Source: Litoreibacter arenae DSM 19593 (lineage in GTDB: Bacteria; Pseudomonadota; Alphaproteobacteria; Rhodobacterales; Rhodobacteraceae). From it: DNA of 64,000 nucleotides. Below, piece after piece: positions 63,738-64,000 of the stretch. The stretch is from positions 1 through 64,000 of the forward strand of contig NZ_KE557312.1 in NCBI RefSeq assembly GCF_000442275.2, read 5' to 3'. Below the pieces are notes generated by a model. It was not told the origin of the DNA. It saw only the letters and a program-made list of their open reading frames with translations, and did no database searches. The first letter of the stretch is position 1. Every line of letters starts with the position of its first letter. The translations under genes were made by a program, and so were the position numbers.

Positions 63738-64000
63738 TGCTCGACAGTTTCCTTGTTCGCGCCGCCCTTGCCGGGCTTGGTGTCGCCGTGGCCGCCGCCC
63801 CCTTGGGCTGCTTCGTCGTCTGGCGGCGCATGGCGTATTTCGGCGACGCCACGGCGCACGCGTCCATTCTTGGCGTCGCGCTGGCGCTCAGCTTCAACAT
63901 GTCCGTTTTCGCGGGCGTCCTTGTAGTCGCCTTGGTGATGGCGACTACGGTATCCACCCTGTCAGGTAGAGGCTATGCAATGGACACGTTACTGGGCGTC
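63737..64000 (+). CDS. znuB: Zinc ABC transporter permease, partial (runs off the right edge)
   Basis: The first 88 codons of an ABC-3 family permease: LAGLGVAVAAAPLGCFVVWRRMAYFGDATAHASILGVAL is the family start, with the conserved FGDATAHAS loop near 40. The ATG overlaps the znuC stop (TAATG). The rest of the gene is outside the window. Confidence 0.92.
   Translation, partial: MLDSFLVRAALAGLGVAVAAAPLGCFVVWRRMAYFGDATAHASILGVALALSFNMSVFAGVLVVALVMATTVSTLSGRGYAMDTLLGV

Overview
The window looks like chromosome of a marine alphaproteobacterium of the Rhodobacteraceae (Roseobacter type). Evidence: high GC over most of its length, many ATGA/TGATG start-stop overlaps, FrcBCA-like and CUT1 sugar importers, three Gfo/Idh dehydrogenases around inositol genes, a De Ley-Doudoroff galactose route, an RTX-tailed enzyme, and FNR-like and SqrR/BigR-like sites before YeeE/YedE genes. 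This is inference from gene content; there is no rRNA or other taxonomic marker.

Layout. (1) 1-8.8 kb is a mobile region of visibly lower GC. A type I methyltransferase gene (hsdM) is cut after about 123 codons by the terminus of another element lying off the left edge. An XRE regulator sits between two copies of a 46-bp dyad. Then comes a Tn7-superfamily transposition operon (two small unknown genes, tnsA, tnsB, tniB/tnsC, tniQ) ending in a strong terminator. (2) 8.8-10.9 kb: an SGNH/sialate-esterase-like domain fused to RTX repeats. (3) 10.9-23.9 kb: an inositol island with iolDCBJG leftward, Gfo/Idh - TIM barrel - Gfo/Idh rightward, a LacI repressor, and a CUT2 importer. The same 14-bp palindrome lies in both divergent promoter regions. 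(4) 24.0-38.8 kb: a large, apparently uncharacterised catabolic island: CUT1 importer, four SnoaL/NTF2-like proteins (two adjacent paralogues), a histidinol-dehydrogenase-like enzyme, an SDR, a LacI regulator, a bicupin, a zinc MetE-core protein, an alpha/beta hydrolase and an RraA-like protein. This is the best candidate for an undescribed system. (5) 39-43.2 kb: an RND efflux pair. (6) 43.2-56.4 kb: a galactoside operon (importer, GH36, GH42, SDR sugar dehydrogenase, lactonase, DgoK, DgoA) divergent from an IclR regulator, the importer ATPase and a second SDR; galactonate dehydratase is absent. (7) 56.4-57.6 kb: two YeeE/YedE sulfur-transport half-proteins. (8) 57.6-61.4 kb: hydantoinase/oxoprolinase subunits HyuA and HyuB. 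(9) 61.5-64 kb: zinc uptake znuA divergent from zur-znuC-znuB, with znuB running off the right edge.

From about 10.9 kb on, the window is mainly a set of import-plus-catabolism modules, each with its own local regulator, and the mobile region lies at its left flank. All three sugar-type importers carry a hairpin just after the binding-protein gene, which probably keeps that product in excess over the membrane subunits.
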